NCBI GenBank assembly: GCA_963773335.1
Contig: CAVZAT010000002.1
Coordinates: 620,001 to 684,000, forward strand
DNA from: UBA4742 sp963773335
GTDB taxonomy: Bacteria > Actinomycetota > Acidimicrobiia > Acidimicrobiales > Acidimicrobilacustridaceae
Reading direction: 5' to 3'
Length of the DNA: 64,000 nt
Shown here: positions 36,098 through 44,833 of the stretch, piece after piece
Position numbering within the stretch: position 1 is the stretch's first letter
How the letters are laid out: each line of letters starts with the position of its first letter
Program-made: the position numbers and the translations under genes
Notes under the pieces: generated by a model
Database searches by the model: none
Told to the model about the DNA's origin: nothing
Seen by the model: the letters and a program-made list of their open reading frames with translations, nothing else

Positions 36098-37651
36098 TCA
36101 ACCGGCGATGCGGCTGGGTTGGGCCTGGGCCAGCAGGGCGGTGCGGTCGGCCGGCAGGACGAAGCCGGCCTTGATGGCCGCGTCGGTGGCCTTGGTGTAG
36201 TCGGCCAGGTAGGCGGCTCGGCTCGGGTATCGCTGGGCCAGCGTGGCCGGCGGGATCGGGGTGGTCGTGCCCGAAAGCAGGCAGATGACCGACGAGTTGG
36301 GCGCGGGCAGGCCCGACAGCACGTCCACCGGGGCGTCGACCGCGGGGGTGCGGACCCCGCCCTCGACGTTGCCCACCGCGTCGGTCACGTAGGTCGGCTT
36401 GGTGACGCCCGTGTTCACCGAGAAGCGGGCCGCGGTCGGGGGTGGGGCGCCGCCCTCGGACCAGGTTTCGAGATGGGCGATGGCGGACCGGAGCACGAAC
36501 CCCTGCTGGCCCCGGTTGATGGGCTCGGCGCAGCCGAACGAGGCTTCGGCCACACCCACCTGCTCCTTGTCGGCGTGGGCGGCGCCGGCCACCTCCCATA
36601 GTCGCAGGTGGGCGTTGTCGGGCTGTCGGGCCGGGTAGTAGTCGAGGATGCCGAGCACGTCGGTCTCGGTCTCGACCATGATCACGGGCACGGACTGATC
36701 GGTGCGGATGATGGTGGGCTTGCCCGACAGGCTGCCGGCGATGTCGATGCCGGCGCCGGGTTGGCCCAGCGGGGCGGGCGAGCCGCCCCGGCTGTGGATG
36801 AGGAAGCCGTCGAACTCGTGGGTGAGCGGTTCCACGCCGTCCACGTAGGTGGTCAGGGTGAAGGCCGACTGGGACTCACCCGAGGCCAGCACCCGCTTCA
36901 CCTGGAGGCCGCGGAGCGGATCCACCGAGCCCGGATCGCGCAGCGCTCGGGCCACCTGCGTGTACATGTCGTAGGAGTAGGCGTCGCCGGGGTGGTGCAG
37001 GGCGCCGTAGCGGGCCGGGTCCGTGCCCTTGAGACCGAGGCTGGTCGAGCCGCTCAGCCCGGGCACCGAGACGGCCACCGGGCCACCCTCGACGCCGATG
37101 CGCTGGGCCGACACGCCCACCCAGGCGTCGCCGTTGCGCAGCAGCTGGGGCGCCAGATAGGTGTAGTCGGCGGGGGTGTCGGAGCCGCTGCTGACGTTGA
37201 GCCACTCCACCACGACGGTCCCGCTGAACTTGGCCGGGTCGGTCGGCCGACGCACGACGATGCGCGTCTCATAGGAGGCTTTGGCCGACGGTTGGAGCTG
37301 GTAGCGGCCGTCGGGGGGCAGGCCGTTCGGGGCCTGGTAGGAGGTGGCCGTTCCCGCGGCCGTGTACTCCGATTCGGTGTAGCCCGCGGCCTTCAGCGAG
37401 GGGCCCGAGCTGGCGGAGACCAGGGCGACGCCCTTGCCCCCGGTCAGCGGCCCGGCCAGGGTGGCGGCCGGTCCGGCGGGCGGGTGGCTGGCCGCCACCG
37501 TCGACCGGGTGGCCGCCATCGACGACGTCGGAGAGCCGCCCGCGCGCTTGGAACTGGAGGAGCAGGCCACCGCCGCCACCATCACCACGGCCAGTGCCGT
37601 CAGGCCCAAGGCGCGCGTCGTTCTCGGTCCGTGCTGTACGTCGATGTCCAT
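36098..37651 (-). CDS. Exported lipoprotein, alpha/beta-hydrolase domain protein
   Basis: 517 residues, intact. Lipoprotein signal peptide 'LGLTALAVVMVAAVAC' (lipobox VAAVAC), then a Ser/Ala/Pro-rich tether and a large alpha/beta-hydrolase domain ('VLASGESQSAFTLTTYVDG' nucleophile motif G-E-S-Q-S, 'FDGFLIHSRGG', 'LRLWEVAGAAHADKEQVG' with the catalytic His). Similar actinobacterial proteins are annotated only as alpha/beta-hydrolase domain-containing. Anchored to the membrane, it may liberate acids from extracellular esters for the catabolic genes around it. The start codon is ATG at 37651 with GGGGGAG 7 bp upstream. Confidence 0.87.
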   Translation of the reverse strand: MDIDVQHGPRTTRALGLTALAVVMVAAVACSSSSKRAGGSPTSSMAATRSTVAASHPPAGPAATLAGPLTGGKGVALVSASSGPSLKAAGYTESEYTAAGTATSYQAPNGLPPDGRYQLQPSAKASYETRIVVRRPTDPAKFSGTVVVEWLNVSSGSDTPADYTYLAPQLLRNGDAWVGVSAQRIGVEGGPVAVSVPGLSGSTSLGLKGTDPARYGALHHPGDAYSYDMYTQVARALRDPGSVDPLRGLQVKRVLASGESQSAFTLTTYVDGVEPLTHEFDGFLIHSRGGSPAPLGQPGAGIDIAGSLSGKPTIIRTDQSVPVIMVETETDVLGILDYYPARQPDNAHLRLWEVAGAAHADKEQVGVAEASFGCAEPINRGQQGFVLRSAIAHLETWSEGGAPPPTAARFSVNTGVTKPTYVTDAVGNVEGGVRTPAVDAPVDVLSGLPAPNSSVICLLSGTTTPIPPATLAQRYPSRAAYLADYTKATDAAIKAGFVLPADRTALLAQAQPSRIAG

Positions 37652-37714
37652 CAGGAGCTCCCCCTTGCTCGTTCGATCGGGTGCGTCCGAGGCGTCGCCG
37701 GTTCGCAGCGGCGG

Positions 37715-39196
37715 TCAGCTCCGGCTGATCAGGTCGGCCTGCACCTCGCGGCGCAGGAGCTTGCCCGTCTCGGTGTAGGGCAGCGCTTCGGTGAAGGCGA
37801 CCACGTCCGGCGTCTTCGAGCCCCGCAGCGACGAACGGGCGAACTGGCGCACGGCTTCGGCGTCGAGGTCGGCGCCGGGCTTGCGCACCACCAGGGCGGC
37901 GATGCGCTGGCCCCACTCGTCGTCGGGCACGCCCACCACCGCACACTGGTCGATGTCGGGGTGGGTGAGCAGCACCTCTTCGATCTCAGCGGGGGCGATG
38001 TTCTCCCCGCCGCGGATGATGGTGTCGTCGCTGCGTCCCTCGATGAACAGGTAGCCGTCCTCGTCGACGCGGCCCCGATCGCGGGTGGGGAACCAGCCCT
38101 CGTCGTCGAGCGGCGCGGCCACGCCCCGGTACTCGCCCGACACCTGCTCACCTCGGACCCAGATCTCGCCGATCTGGCCGGCGCCGAGCGCCTGGCCCTG
38201 CTCGCGCACCTCGATCTCGACGGTGGGCAGGACCTGGCCGGCGGAGGTGAGCCGGGCCACCGCCACCGGATCGCCTCGCTGCGCGGCCCGGTGATCCTCG
38301 GGGCCGAGCACGGCGATGGTGGAACTGGTCTCGGTGAGGCCGTAGGCGTTGGTGAGGTCGACGTCACCGAGCACCGCCATCGTGCGGGCCAGCACCGTGG
38401 CCGGCGTGCGGGCACCGCCGTAGGACAGGGCCCGCAGGCTGGGCAGTCCCTCGCCGTCGGCCTCGAGCACGTCGCAGATGCGGGCCAGCATGGTGGGCAC
38501 GACCATGGCGTGGGTGATGTGTTCGCGCCGGACGGTGGCCACCCACTCGGTCGCGTCGAACTGTCGGAGGTACACGATCCGCCGACCCAGGTACAGGTTG
38601 GAGAGCAGGTTGGCCAGTCCGGCCACGTGATAGGGCGGCACGCTGACCAGCACCGCTTCGCTCGGATCTGCGCCGCCGAACTCCACCGTCCCGATCACAT
38701 ACGAGGTGAGGTTGCGGTGGCGCAGGACCGCGGCCTTGGGAGCGGCGGTGGTCCCGCTGGTGTAGAGCAGCAGGGCCGGTGACTCGCCATCCTCCGGCAC
38801 CTCGCCGCCCGATCGGCCGGCCCGGGCCCGAGCCACGAAGTCGGCGGTGTCGATCACCCGGTGGCCTCGCTCACCCAGCGCCTTGGCCACCTGGTCGTCG
38901 GCAATCACCAGCGTGTCGCCCAGGGGCGCGAGCAGGTCGTGGAGCTGGTCGTGGCTGAGGCGGTAGTTGAGGGGCACGAAGGGCACGCCGGCGCCGGCGG
39001 CGGCGAACACCCCGATGGGGAAGGCCAGCCCGTTGGTGCCCACGTAGGCCAATGCGGACGCGTCGCCGGCCATGGCGGCCGCCGTCCACGCCGCGTTGTG
39101 CAGCTCGCCCACGGTGAGCTGGTCGTCGCCGACCTTGACGGCGACGGCGTCCTCGCGGCCGGCCGCGGCCATGTCGAGCAGCAGCAGCAGGTTCAT
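37715..39196 (-). CDS. AMP-forming acyl-CoA synthetase
   Basis: 493 residues, intact. 'LLLYTSGTTAAPKAAVLRHR' (P-loop), 'TNAYGLTETSSTIAVL', 'RDRGRVDEDGYLFIEGRSDD', 'IIRGGENIAPAEIEEVLL' and terminal 'TETGKLLRREVQADL' with the catalytic Lys. Shorter N-terminus than most FadD proteins. The gene starts 10 bp after the end of the small Cys-containing ORF (39206-39514) and probably forms an operon with it. Divergent from the hydratase at 39657. Substrate unknown. Confidence 0.92.
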   Translation of the reverse strand: MNLLLLLDMAAAGREDAVAVKVGDDQLTVGELHNAAWTAAAMAGDASALAYVGTNGLAFPIGVFAAAGAGVPFVPLNYRLSHDQLHDLLAPLGDTLVIADDQVAKALGERGHRVIDTADFVARARAGRSGGEVPEDGESPALLLYTSGTTAAPKAAVLRHRNLTSYVIGTVEFGGADPSEAVLVSVPPYHVAGLANLLSNLYLGRRIVYLRQFDATEWVATVRREHITHAMVVPTMLARICDVLEADGEGLPSLRALSYGGARTPATVLARTMAVLGDVDLTNAYGLTETSSTIAVLGPEDHRAAQRGDPVAVARLTSAGQVLPTVEIEVREQGQALGAGQIGEIWVRGEQVSGEYRGVAAPLDDEGWFPTRDRGRVDEDGYLFIEGRSDDTIIRGGENIAPAEIEEVLLTHPDIDQCAVVGVPDDEWGQRIAALVVRKPGADLDAEAVRQFARSSLRGSKTPDVVAFTEALPYTETGKLLRREVQADLISRS

Positions 39197-39205
39197 GCGG
39201 TCGCG

Positions 39206-39514
39206 TCAGTCGGACGAAGGCAGGGGCTTGGCGCCCTTCACCGGGAGCAGGCGGCCGTCGACCGTCAGCGCGCCGGCGCCGGCCCGGTTGCACAGCAGCT
39301 CCAGGCCGAGCTCCTCATCGGCATAGCGCTTGCCCAGCAGCGGGGCGTCGCCCAGCGAGGCGTCGAGAGTGGCCCCGGCGTCGGGCTCCTGGCCGTCCTC
39401 GAGCAACGGGGCGCCCCCGCAGCTCACCTCGACCTCGGTGGCCGGCGCCCGGACCACGATGACCTGCGCATCGCACACCGCGCTGTGCAGCTTCTGACCC
39501 GGACGCAGCTTCAC
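39206..39514 (-). CDS. Small conserved Cys-containing protein beside acyl-CoA ligase
   Basis: 102 residues from a GTG at 39514. 'VKLRPGQKLHSAVCDAQVIV', 'EVEVSCGGAPLLED' and 'LGLELLCNRAGAGALTVDGR' place three Cys in conserved-looking contexts that could bind a metal. I recall similar short ORFs preceding acyl-CoA ligases in actinobacteria, but no function is known to me. The 'TDxx-L-G-KRY' middle segment resembles a ligand pocket loop. Upstream are 142 bp to the divergent hydratase, holding the TCTAAC/TAACGA elements. Confidence 0.72.
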   Translation of the reverse strand: MKLRPGQKLHSAVCDAQVIVVRAPATEVEVSCGGAPLLEDGQEPDAGATLDASLGDAPLLGKRYADEELGLELLCNRAGAGALTVDGRLLPVKGAKPLPSSD

Positions 39515-39601
39515 GGAACCTCGATCTCTCAGTCTCGGAATGGGGCGCCGACCCGGCTGGGAAGCCCCCAGGGCGGGACGTGACCACCCGCAGCCCGAAA
39601 G

Positions 39602-39609
39602 TCTAACGA
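39602..39609. promoter_or_regulatory. TCTAACGA element upstream of the hydratase
   Basis: Contains TCTAAC (reverse GTTAGA), a hexamer that recurs before the aldehyde dehydrogenase (43520-43525) and three times before the amidohydrolase at 56945. It also contains the TAACGA hexamer seen before 11582 and 17029. Either a -10 element or a regulator half-site. Confidence 0.3.
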
Positions 39610-39656
39610 TAGTGTCATCCTGCAACGCACCGAAGCGCCCACGCCAGGAGTCGGAG

Positions 39657-40565
39657 ATGCCCGAGGACAAGTTCATCCAGTACGAGACCCTGTCCGAGGG
39701 TCGCATCGCCCGGATCATGCTCAACCGACCCGAGGCCCGCAACGCCCAGAACCGGGGGCTGCTGGTCGAGCTCAACGACGCCTTCATGCGGGCCGAGGCC
39801 GACGACGAGGTGCGGGTGGTCATCCTGGGGGGCAACGGGCCCATGTTCTCCACCGGTCACGACCTGGGCTCGAAGGTGGCTCAGGAGGAGTCCGCCCCCG
39901 GGCCGAACCAGCATCCGACCCGGTCCATCAACGGTGGCACCCGCAAGGGGGCCGAGGCGCTGATGCTCCAGGAGTGGCACTACTTCTTCGAGAACACCCG
40001 GCGCTGGCGCAACCTGCGCAAGATCACCATCGGCCAGGCCCACGGCGAGGTCTACGCCGCCGCGTTGATGCTGCTGTGGTCCTGCGACCTCATCGTGTGC
40101 GCCGAGGGCACCCGCTTCGCCGACGTGGTGGGCTCGCGCCTGGGGATGTGCGGGGTCGAGTACTTCGCCCACCCCTGGGAGTTCGGGCCCCGCAAGGCCA
40201 AGGAGCTGCTGCTGACCGGCGACGCCATCGACGCGGATGAGGCCCATTCGTTGGGAATGGTGAGCAAGGTCTTCCCCGCAGACAAGCTCGAGCAGCGCAC
40301 CATCGAGTTCGCCGAGCGCATCGCCCAGCAACCCACGATGTCGTCGCTGCTCATCAAGGAGGCGGTCAACCAGACCGTCGACAACATGGGCTTCTACAAC
40401 GCCCTCAACGCCTGCTTCACCCTCCACGAGCTGAACCACGCCCACTGGGCCTGGGTCAACGAGAACCGGTGGCCGGTGGCCCAGGAGGACTCGGGCATCC
40501 CCAACTGGCGCGAGGCGCCGCCCATCGTCACCGCGGTCAAGGACCAGGTCCGGGCCGACCAGTAG
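39657..40565 (+). CDS. Enoyl-CoA hydratase/isomerase family protein
   Basis: 302 residues, intact, longer than the usual 260. 'IMLNRPEARNAQNRGLLVEL', 'GPMFSTGHDLGSKVAQEE' (oxyanion hole), then an insert of about 40 residues, and 'GQAHGEVYAAALMLLWSCDL' where the usual 'GxAxGGG' glycines are replaced. C-terminal 'NHAHWAWVNENRWPVAQED'. The long insert and altered second loop suggest a special substrate. Start ATG at 39657 after GGAGTCGGAG. Stands alone, followed by the tandem TetR gene 21 bp downstream. Confidence 0.9.
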   Translation: MPEDKFIQYETLSEGRIARIMLNRPEARNAQNRGLLVELNDAFMRAEADDEVRVVILGGNGPMFSTGHDLGSKVAQEESAPGPNQHPTRSINGGTRKGAEALMLQEWHYFFENTRRWRNLRKITIGQAHGEVYAAALMLLWSCDLIVCAEGTRFADVVGSRLGMCGVEYFAHPWEFGPRKAKELLLTGDAIDADEAHSLGMVSKVFPADKLEQRTIEFAERIAQQPTMSSLLIKEAVNQTVDNMGFYNALNACFTLHELNHAHWAWVNENRWPVAQEDSGIPNWREAPPIVTAVKDQVRADQ

Positions 40566-40586
40566 TCGGGCACCGCGAGTCCGACC

Positions 40587-41879
40587 ATGGAACCCGAAGC
40601 GGTGGTGCGGCGGGCCCCGTTCTCGGACAACCCTCGGGTGGGAGCCCGGGGCCAGCGGACCCAGCAGAAGATCCTCGATGCCGCCCTGGCTGTGTTCGGT
40701 GAGCAGGGCTACCAGAACTGCAGCATCGACCGCATCACCACGCGGGCCGGGTGCTCGCGGGTCTCCTTCTACCAGTACTTCTCCAGCAAGGAGGACGTGT
40801 TCCGTCAGCTGGCCGGCCAGGTGGCGCGCCAGCTCACGGCCTCGACCGATGCCCTCGACCCGCTCACCGCGGACCTCGCCGGCTGGACCGCGTTGCGGGC
40901 CTGGGTCGGCTCGTCACGCCGAGATCTACGCCCGCTACCGGCCGGTCTTCCACGCCTTCCCCGCCGCCTCCGAGAGCGACGAGGCGGTGGCGGCGGGATC
41001 GGCCCGCTGGGGCGAGCGCATCCGGTCCAAGATCCGCTCCAGCCTGGACGGCTCGACCCTGCCGGCCCGTCAGCTGGAGCCGGTCATCGGCCTCGCTCAG
41101 GAGTGCCTGACCCGCACGCTCGACATCACGGCCATCCTGCAATCGGTGGTGCCCGGGGCCTTCCCGACCCCGCGGATCGGCGACGCCACCACCGACGTGA
41201 TCCACCGCGCCCTGTTCGGCCTGCTGGCCGACGTGAACGTGCACCCACCGGTGGGCCGGCGTCCCCCGACGGTCGAGTTCCAGCCGGGCATGCGGGAGCT
41301 GTTCGAGCGCGAGGACCTGCATCCGGACGGGGTCGGGGCGCGCGCTCGGCGCTGTTGAGCGCGGGGCGGGAGGTGTTCGTCACCCGGGGCTACCACGCCA
41401 CCCGGGTGGACGACCTGGCCGTGGCGGCCGGGGTGTCCCACGGGGCCTTCTACCGCTACTTCCGCAACAAGGACGACCTGGCTCGCATCCTCACGGTGGA
41501 GGCCATCCGCTCGGTGTCGACCGCGCTGAGCGAGATCCCCGACGCCGCCGAGCGCGAGGGGCCCGACGCCCGAGCCGCGCTCCGGCGCTGGCTGGCGCGA
41601 TACAACGCGGCGCAGTCGGGCGAGGCGGCCATGATGCGGGTGTGGGTCGATGCGGCCCTGGCCGACGCCACGCTGCGAGAGGACTCGGCCGCGGCCTTCG
41701 ATTGGGGCTGGCGGCGCCTGGCGCGCTACGTGGCGCCGCGGGACTTCGGCGATGTCGATGCCGAGGCCGTGGTGATGCTGGGCCTGCTGAGCGGGTTCGG
41801 TGGCCGCCCGCGGTCAGCTGTCGAGATCGAGGCCGCCGCCCAGATCATCGAGCGCGGGCTGCTGGGTCGACTCTCCTAG
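40587..41879 (+). CDS. Tandem TetR-family regulator (two HTH and two effector domains); frame disrupted
   Basis: About 430 residues. First HTH 'SIDRITTRAGCSRVSFYQYF' (about 46-65) with an effector domain 'HAEIYARYRPVFHAFPAASE' to about 245; second HTH 'VDDLAVAAGVSHGAFYRYFR' (about 275-294) with its own effector domain to the end. The first effector domain lies in a +1 frame from about 40909 to 41345; one insertion near 40909 (repair WVARHAEIYARY) and a compensating change near 41340 explain this. No start codon precedes the second HTH in its frame, so one polypeptide is favoured over two genes. Double-TetR proteins exist in actinobacteria. It may control the hydratase or the dehydrogenase that follows. 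Confidence 0.78.
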   Translation: MEPEAVVRRAPFSDNPRVGARGQRTQQKILDAALAVFGEQGYQNCSIDRITTRAGCSRVSFYQYFSSKEDVFRQLAGQVARQLTASTDALDPLTADLAGWTALRAWVGSSRRDLRPLPAGLPRLPRRLRERRGGGGGIGPLGRAHPVQDPLQPGRLDPAGPSAGAGHRPRSGVPDPHARHHGHPAIGGARGLPDPADRRRHHRRDPPRPVRPAGRRERAPTGGPASPDGRVPAGHAGAVRARGPASGRGRGARSALLSAGREVFVTRGYHATRVDDLAVAAGVSHGAFYRYFRNKDDLARILTVEAIRSVSTALSEIPDAAEREGPDARAALRRWLARYNAAQSGEAAMMRVWVDAALADATLREDSAAAFDWGWRRLARYVAPRDFGDVDAEAVVMLGLLSGFGGRPRSAVEIEAAAQIIERGLLGRLS

Positions 41880-41884
41880 CCCTT

Positions 41885-41989
41885 CGGTCGGCCGGCCTCC
41901 CTGCGGGCGCTTCACCATCCGGGTGTCATCGGTCTGGCGGCTTCGGTCTGGCGGCCTGCGCCTTCTTCGCCCTGCGGTCGGCCGGCCTC
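41885..41989 (+). repeat. Short direct repeats between TetR and MmsA genes
   Basis: A 15-bp sequence CGGTCGGCCGGCCTC occurs at 41885-41899 and 41975-41989, and TCGGTCTGGCGGC at 41929-41941 and 41943-41955. The 15-bp unit contains the palindrome GGCCGGCC, so it could form part of a terminator between these convergent genes. The second copy includes the stop codon of MmsA. Confidence 0.7.
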
Positions 41990-43471
41990 AGCGGTTGGTG
42001 GGGAAGCCCAGGTCGATCACGCTCGACGCTGGGTCGGGCCAGCGCGAGGTGACCACCTTGGAGCGGGTGTAGAAGCGGATGCCGTCGGGGCCGTACATCG
42101 GGTTGTCGCCGAACAGCGAGGCCTTCCAACCCCCGAAGGAGTGCGAGGCCACGGGCACGGGTACGGCACGTTGATGCCCACCATCCCGACGGTGACCTCC
42201 CGTTGGAACCGCCGGGCCGCCCCGCCGTCGCGGGTGAACACGGCCACGCCGTTGCCGTACGGGTTGGCGTTGACCATGGCCACCGCGTCGTCGTAGCCGG
42301 CCACGCGCACGACCCCTAGCACCGGGCCGAAGATCTCGTCGTCGTAGACGCGCATGCCCGGCTTGACCCCGTCGAGCAGTGAGCAGCCCACGAAGAACCC
42401 GTCCTGGGCCGGACCGGCGCCCCCGTCCACCACCACCGACGCCCCCTCGTCGGCCGCGCCCCGCACGTAGGACCGCACCCGGTCACGGTGCTGGGCGGTG
42501 ATGAGCGGCCCCATCATCGACGCCGGGTCGTCGCCCGGGCCCACCACCACGTCAGGGATGCGCTGCGCAATGGCCTCCACCAGGGCGTCGCCGATGTCAC
42601 CCACGGCCACGATGACCGAGATGGCCATGCACCGCTCTCCGGCCGAGCCGTAGCCGGCCGAGATGGCGGCGTCGGCCGCGGCGTCGAGATCGGCGTCGGG
42701 CAGCACCACCATGTGGTTCTTGGCCCCACCCAGGGCCTGGACCCGCTTGCCGGCTCGCGTCCCTGTTTCGTAGACGTGGCGGGCCACCGCGGTGCTGCCC
42801 ACGAAGGAGATGGCATCGACGTCGGGATGCCCGAGCAGGGCGTTGACGGCCACATCGTCGCCGTGGACCACGTTGAGCACCCCGTCAGGGAACCCGGCGT
42901 CCTGCACCAGTTCGGCCAGCAGCATCGAGGCCGAAGGGTCCTTCTCGGATGGCTTGAGCACGAAGGCGTTGCCGCAGGCGATGGCGTTGGCCATCATCCA
43001 CAGCGGGACCATCACCGGGAAGTTGAACGGCGTGATGCCCGCAATCACGCCCACCGGCTCGGGGACGGTCAGGACGTCGATGCCGGTCGAGGCCTCGCTC
43101 GACTGCGAGCCCTTCAGCAGGTGGGCGATGCCGCAGGCGAACTCGACGTTCTCGAGGCCCCGGGCCACCTCGCCCTGAGCATCGGACAGGACCTTGCCGT
43201 GCTCGCGGGTGATGATGGCGGCCAGGTCGTCACGATGCGAGTCGACCAGCTGGCGCAGCCGGAACATGGCCGTGGCCCGTCGGGACAACGACGTGTCGCC
43301 CCAGGACGCGGCGGCGCCGACCGCCACCTCGACGACCTGGTCGACCTCGTCGGCCGAGGCCAGGGCGACCTCGGCCTGCTGGACACCCCGGGCCGGATCG
43401 TAGACAGGACCCACCCGTCCGGAGGTGCCCGCAACGGTGCGACCCGCGATCCAGTGATCGATGGCTTCCAT
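41988..43471 (-). CDS. mmsA: CoA-acylating methylmalonate-semialdehyde dehydrogenase; frame disrupted at the 3' end
   Basis: About 495 residues. Converts methylmalonate semialdehyde (or malonate semialdehyde) to propionyl-CoA (acetyl-CoA), NAD-dependent. 'TPFNFPVMVPLWMMANAIAC', 'GSTAVARHVYETGTRAGKRV', 'QALGGAKNHMVVLPDADLD' and catalytic Cys in 'GYGSAGERCMAI' are diagnostic. Near 42165 one base is missing; restoring a G gives NVPVPVPVASHSFGGWK and the normal end 'YTRSKVVTSRWPDP', stopping at 41988. Without it the last 50 residues are replaced. Start ATG at 43471. Links valine-type branched-chain breakdown to the IcmF route in this window. Confidence 0.9.
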
Positions 43472-43513
43472 GAGGTGCCCTTTCGTGCTCAGAGCCGGGA
43501 GCGCACGATGGAG

Positions 43514-43531
43514 GCGCTTTCTAACAAGCGC
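43514..43531. promoter_or_regulatory. Inverted repeat GCGCTT-N6-AAGCGC in a divergent promoter region
   Basis: Perfect 6-bp dyad with spacer TCTAAC in the 79-bp gap between mmsA (start 43471, minus) and the alpha/beta hydrolase (start 43551, plus). Candidate operator for both. The spacer carries the TCTAAC/GTTAGA hexamer noted elsewhere. Confidence 0.5.
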
Positions 43532-43550
43532 GTCACTATAGTCTTGGGCC

Positions 43551-44414
43551 ATGGCAACGGCAAAGGTCGACGGGTTGTCGCTCGCGTACGAGGTGATCGG
43601 CGAGGGACGACCGTGGGTGATCACCCCTGGCGGCCGGTTCAGCAAGGATGATCCCGGGGTGCGCGAACTGGCTCAGGTCCTGGCCGAAGCCGGCAACCAG
43701 GTGCTGATCTGGGACCGCCCGAACACGGGCGAGTCCGACGTCTGCTTCACCGGGACCTCCGAATCGGCCATGCAGGCCGACGCCCTGGCCGGCCTGCTCA
43801 CCCACCTCGCCATGGCCCCGGCCGTGATCGCCGGCGGCTCCGGTGGCTCACGGGTCTCGTTGCTCACCGCCTCGCGCCACCGTGAGGTGGCCTCTGGCCT
43901 CGCCATGTGGTGGATCAGCGGCGGGCCGGTGGGACTCATGATCCTCGGGTACCACTACTGCAGAGGCTCGATCATGGCCGCTTGGAACGGGGGCATGGAG
44001 GCCGTCGTCGAGCTGGACGAGTGGCGGGAGGTGCTCGAGCGCAACCCGGCGAACCGCCAACGCTTCCTCGACCTCGACCCCAAGGTGTTCATCGCCACCA
44101 TGGAGGAGTGGATGCTGGCCTACTGCCCGTGCGGCGATCAGCTCGTCCCTGGCCTCGACGACGCCGACGGGCGCGGCCTGGACGTTCCCGCCCTGGTCTT
44201 CCGCAGCGGGGTCAGCGACGCCAACCACACCCGACAGGCCTCCGAGCAGCTGGCCGGGTTGCTGGCGAACGCCGAGCTGGTCGAGCCGCCGTGGGGCGAC
44301 ACCGAGTGGATCGAACGCCAGGCCGGGCATGCGCAAGGGGAGGGGTTGTTCGTCCGCTGGCCTCTGCTGGCGCCGACCCTGCTCGACTGGGCCCGCGACC
44401 GCGTCGGCGGATGA
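43551..44414 (+). CDS. Alpha/beta hydrolase
   Basis: 287 residues, intact. 'MATAKVDGLSLAYEVIGEGR', 'VLIWDRPNTGESDVCF', nucleophile 'VIAGGSGGSRVSLLTA' (G-G-S-G-G, matching GxSxG), late strand 'LDVPALVFRSGVSDANHTRQ' with the acid position, and an expected His in 'DTEWIERQAGHAQGE'. Resembles C-C or lactone hydrolases of the pseudouridine-free 'meta-cleavage' style group, but the reaction cannot be named. Start ATG at 43551, with no strong RBS. Overlaps the next gene by 4 bp. Confidence 0.87.
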   Translation: MATAKVDGLSLAYEVIGEGRPWVITPGGRFSKDDPGVRELAQVLAEAGNQVLIWDRPNTGESDVCFTGTSESAMQADALAGLLTHLAMAPAVIAGGSGGSRVSLLTASRHREVASGLAMWWISGGPVGLMILGYHYCRGSIMAAWNGGMEAVVELDEWREVLERNPANRQRFLDLDPKVFIATMEEWMLAYCPCGDQLVPGLDDADGRGLDVPALVFRSGVSDANHTRQASEQLAGLLANAELVEPPWGDTEWIERQAGHAQGEGLFVRWPLLAPTLLDWARDRVGG

Positions 44415-44833
44415 CCGATCCGACCGAGGTCGTGGCTGAGCTGGCCCGGCGCTACGCGTCGGGCGACATGACGGGCGCCCTGACGTTGTTCCACCCGGGC
44501 CTGCGCATCGAGCAACCGGCGTCGTTGCCTCACGGCGGCTGGCACGAAGGGACCCAGGGCATGGCCGCCATGGGAGCCACCTTCGCCGAGCACTGGGAAC
44601 GCACGATCGTCGACCCACGCATCCTGGGTTGCGGCCCGACGGTGGTGCAGATCACCACCCAGACCTGGACAGCGAAGGCCACGGGACGGTCCGAGACCGT
44701 CGACGTGGTCGAGCTCATGTCGATCGTCGACGGGCGGGTGGCGGAGATCCGGGTGTTCCAGCAGGACACGGCGCGGCTGCTGGCCACCCTCGACCCGGCC
44801 GAGGGTCGCGACCGCCCCGGGACCTCCCGCTAG
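44411..44833 (+). CDS. SnoaL/NTF2-like protein
   Basis: 140 residues, intact. 'MTDPTEVVAELARRYASGDM', 'LFHPGLRIEQPASLPHGGWH', 'GMAAMGATFAEHWERTI' and 'DVVELMSIVDGRVAEIRVFQ' are typical of the fold. Translationally coupled to the hydrolase (ATGA). Could be an isomerase/dehydratase or a binding partner of the hydrolase. Convergent with the double CoA-transferase, whose stop overlaps by 4 bp. No catalytic assignment possible. Confidence 0.85.
   Translation: MTDPTEVVAELARRYASGDMTGALTLFHPGLRIEQPASLPHGGWHEGTQGMAAMGATFAEHWERTIVDPRILGCGPTVVQITTQTWTAKATGRSETVDVVELMSIVDGRVAEIRVFQQDTARLLATLDPAEGRDRPGTSR

Noticed and set aside
2556..43471. Programmed +1 frameshifting as explanation for the broken genes
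   Set aside because: Sites share no slippery sequence or structure and occur in unrelated families at different positions. Assembly error is simpler.
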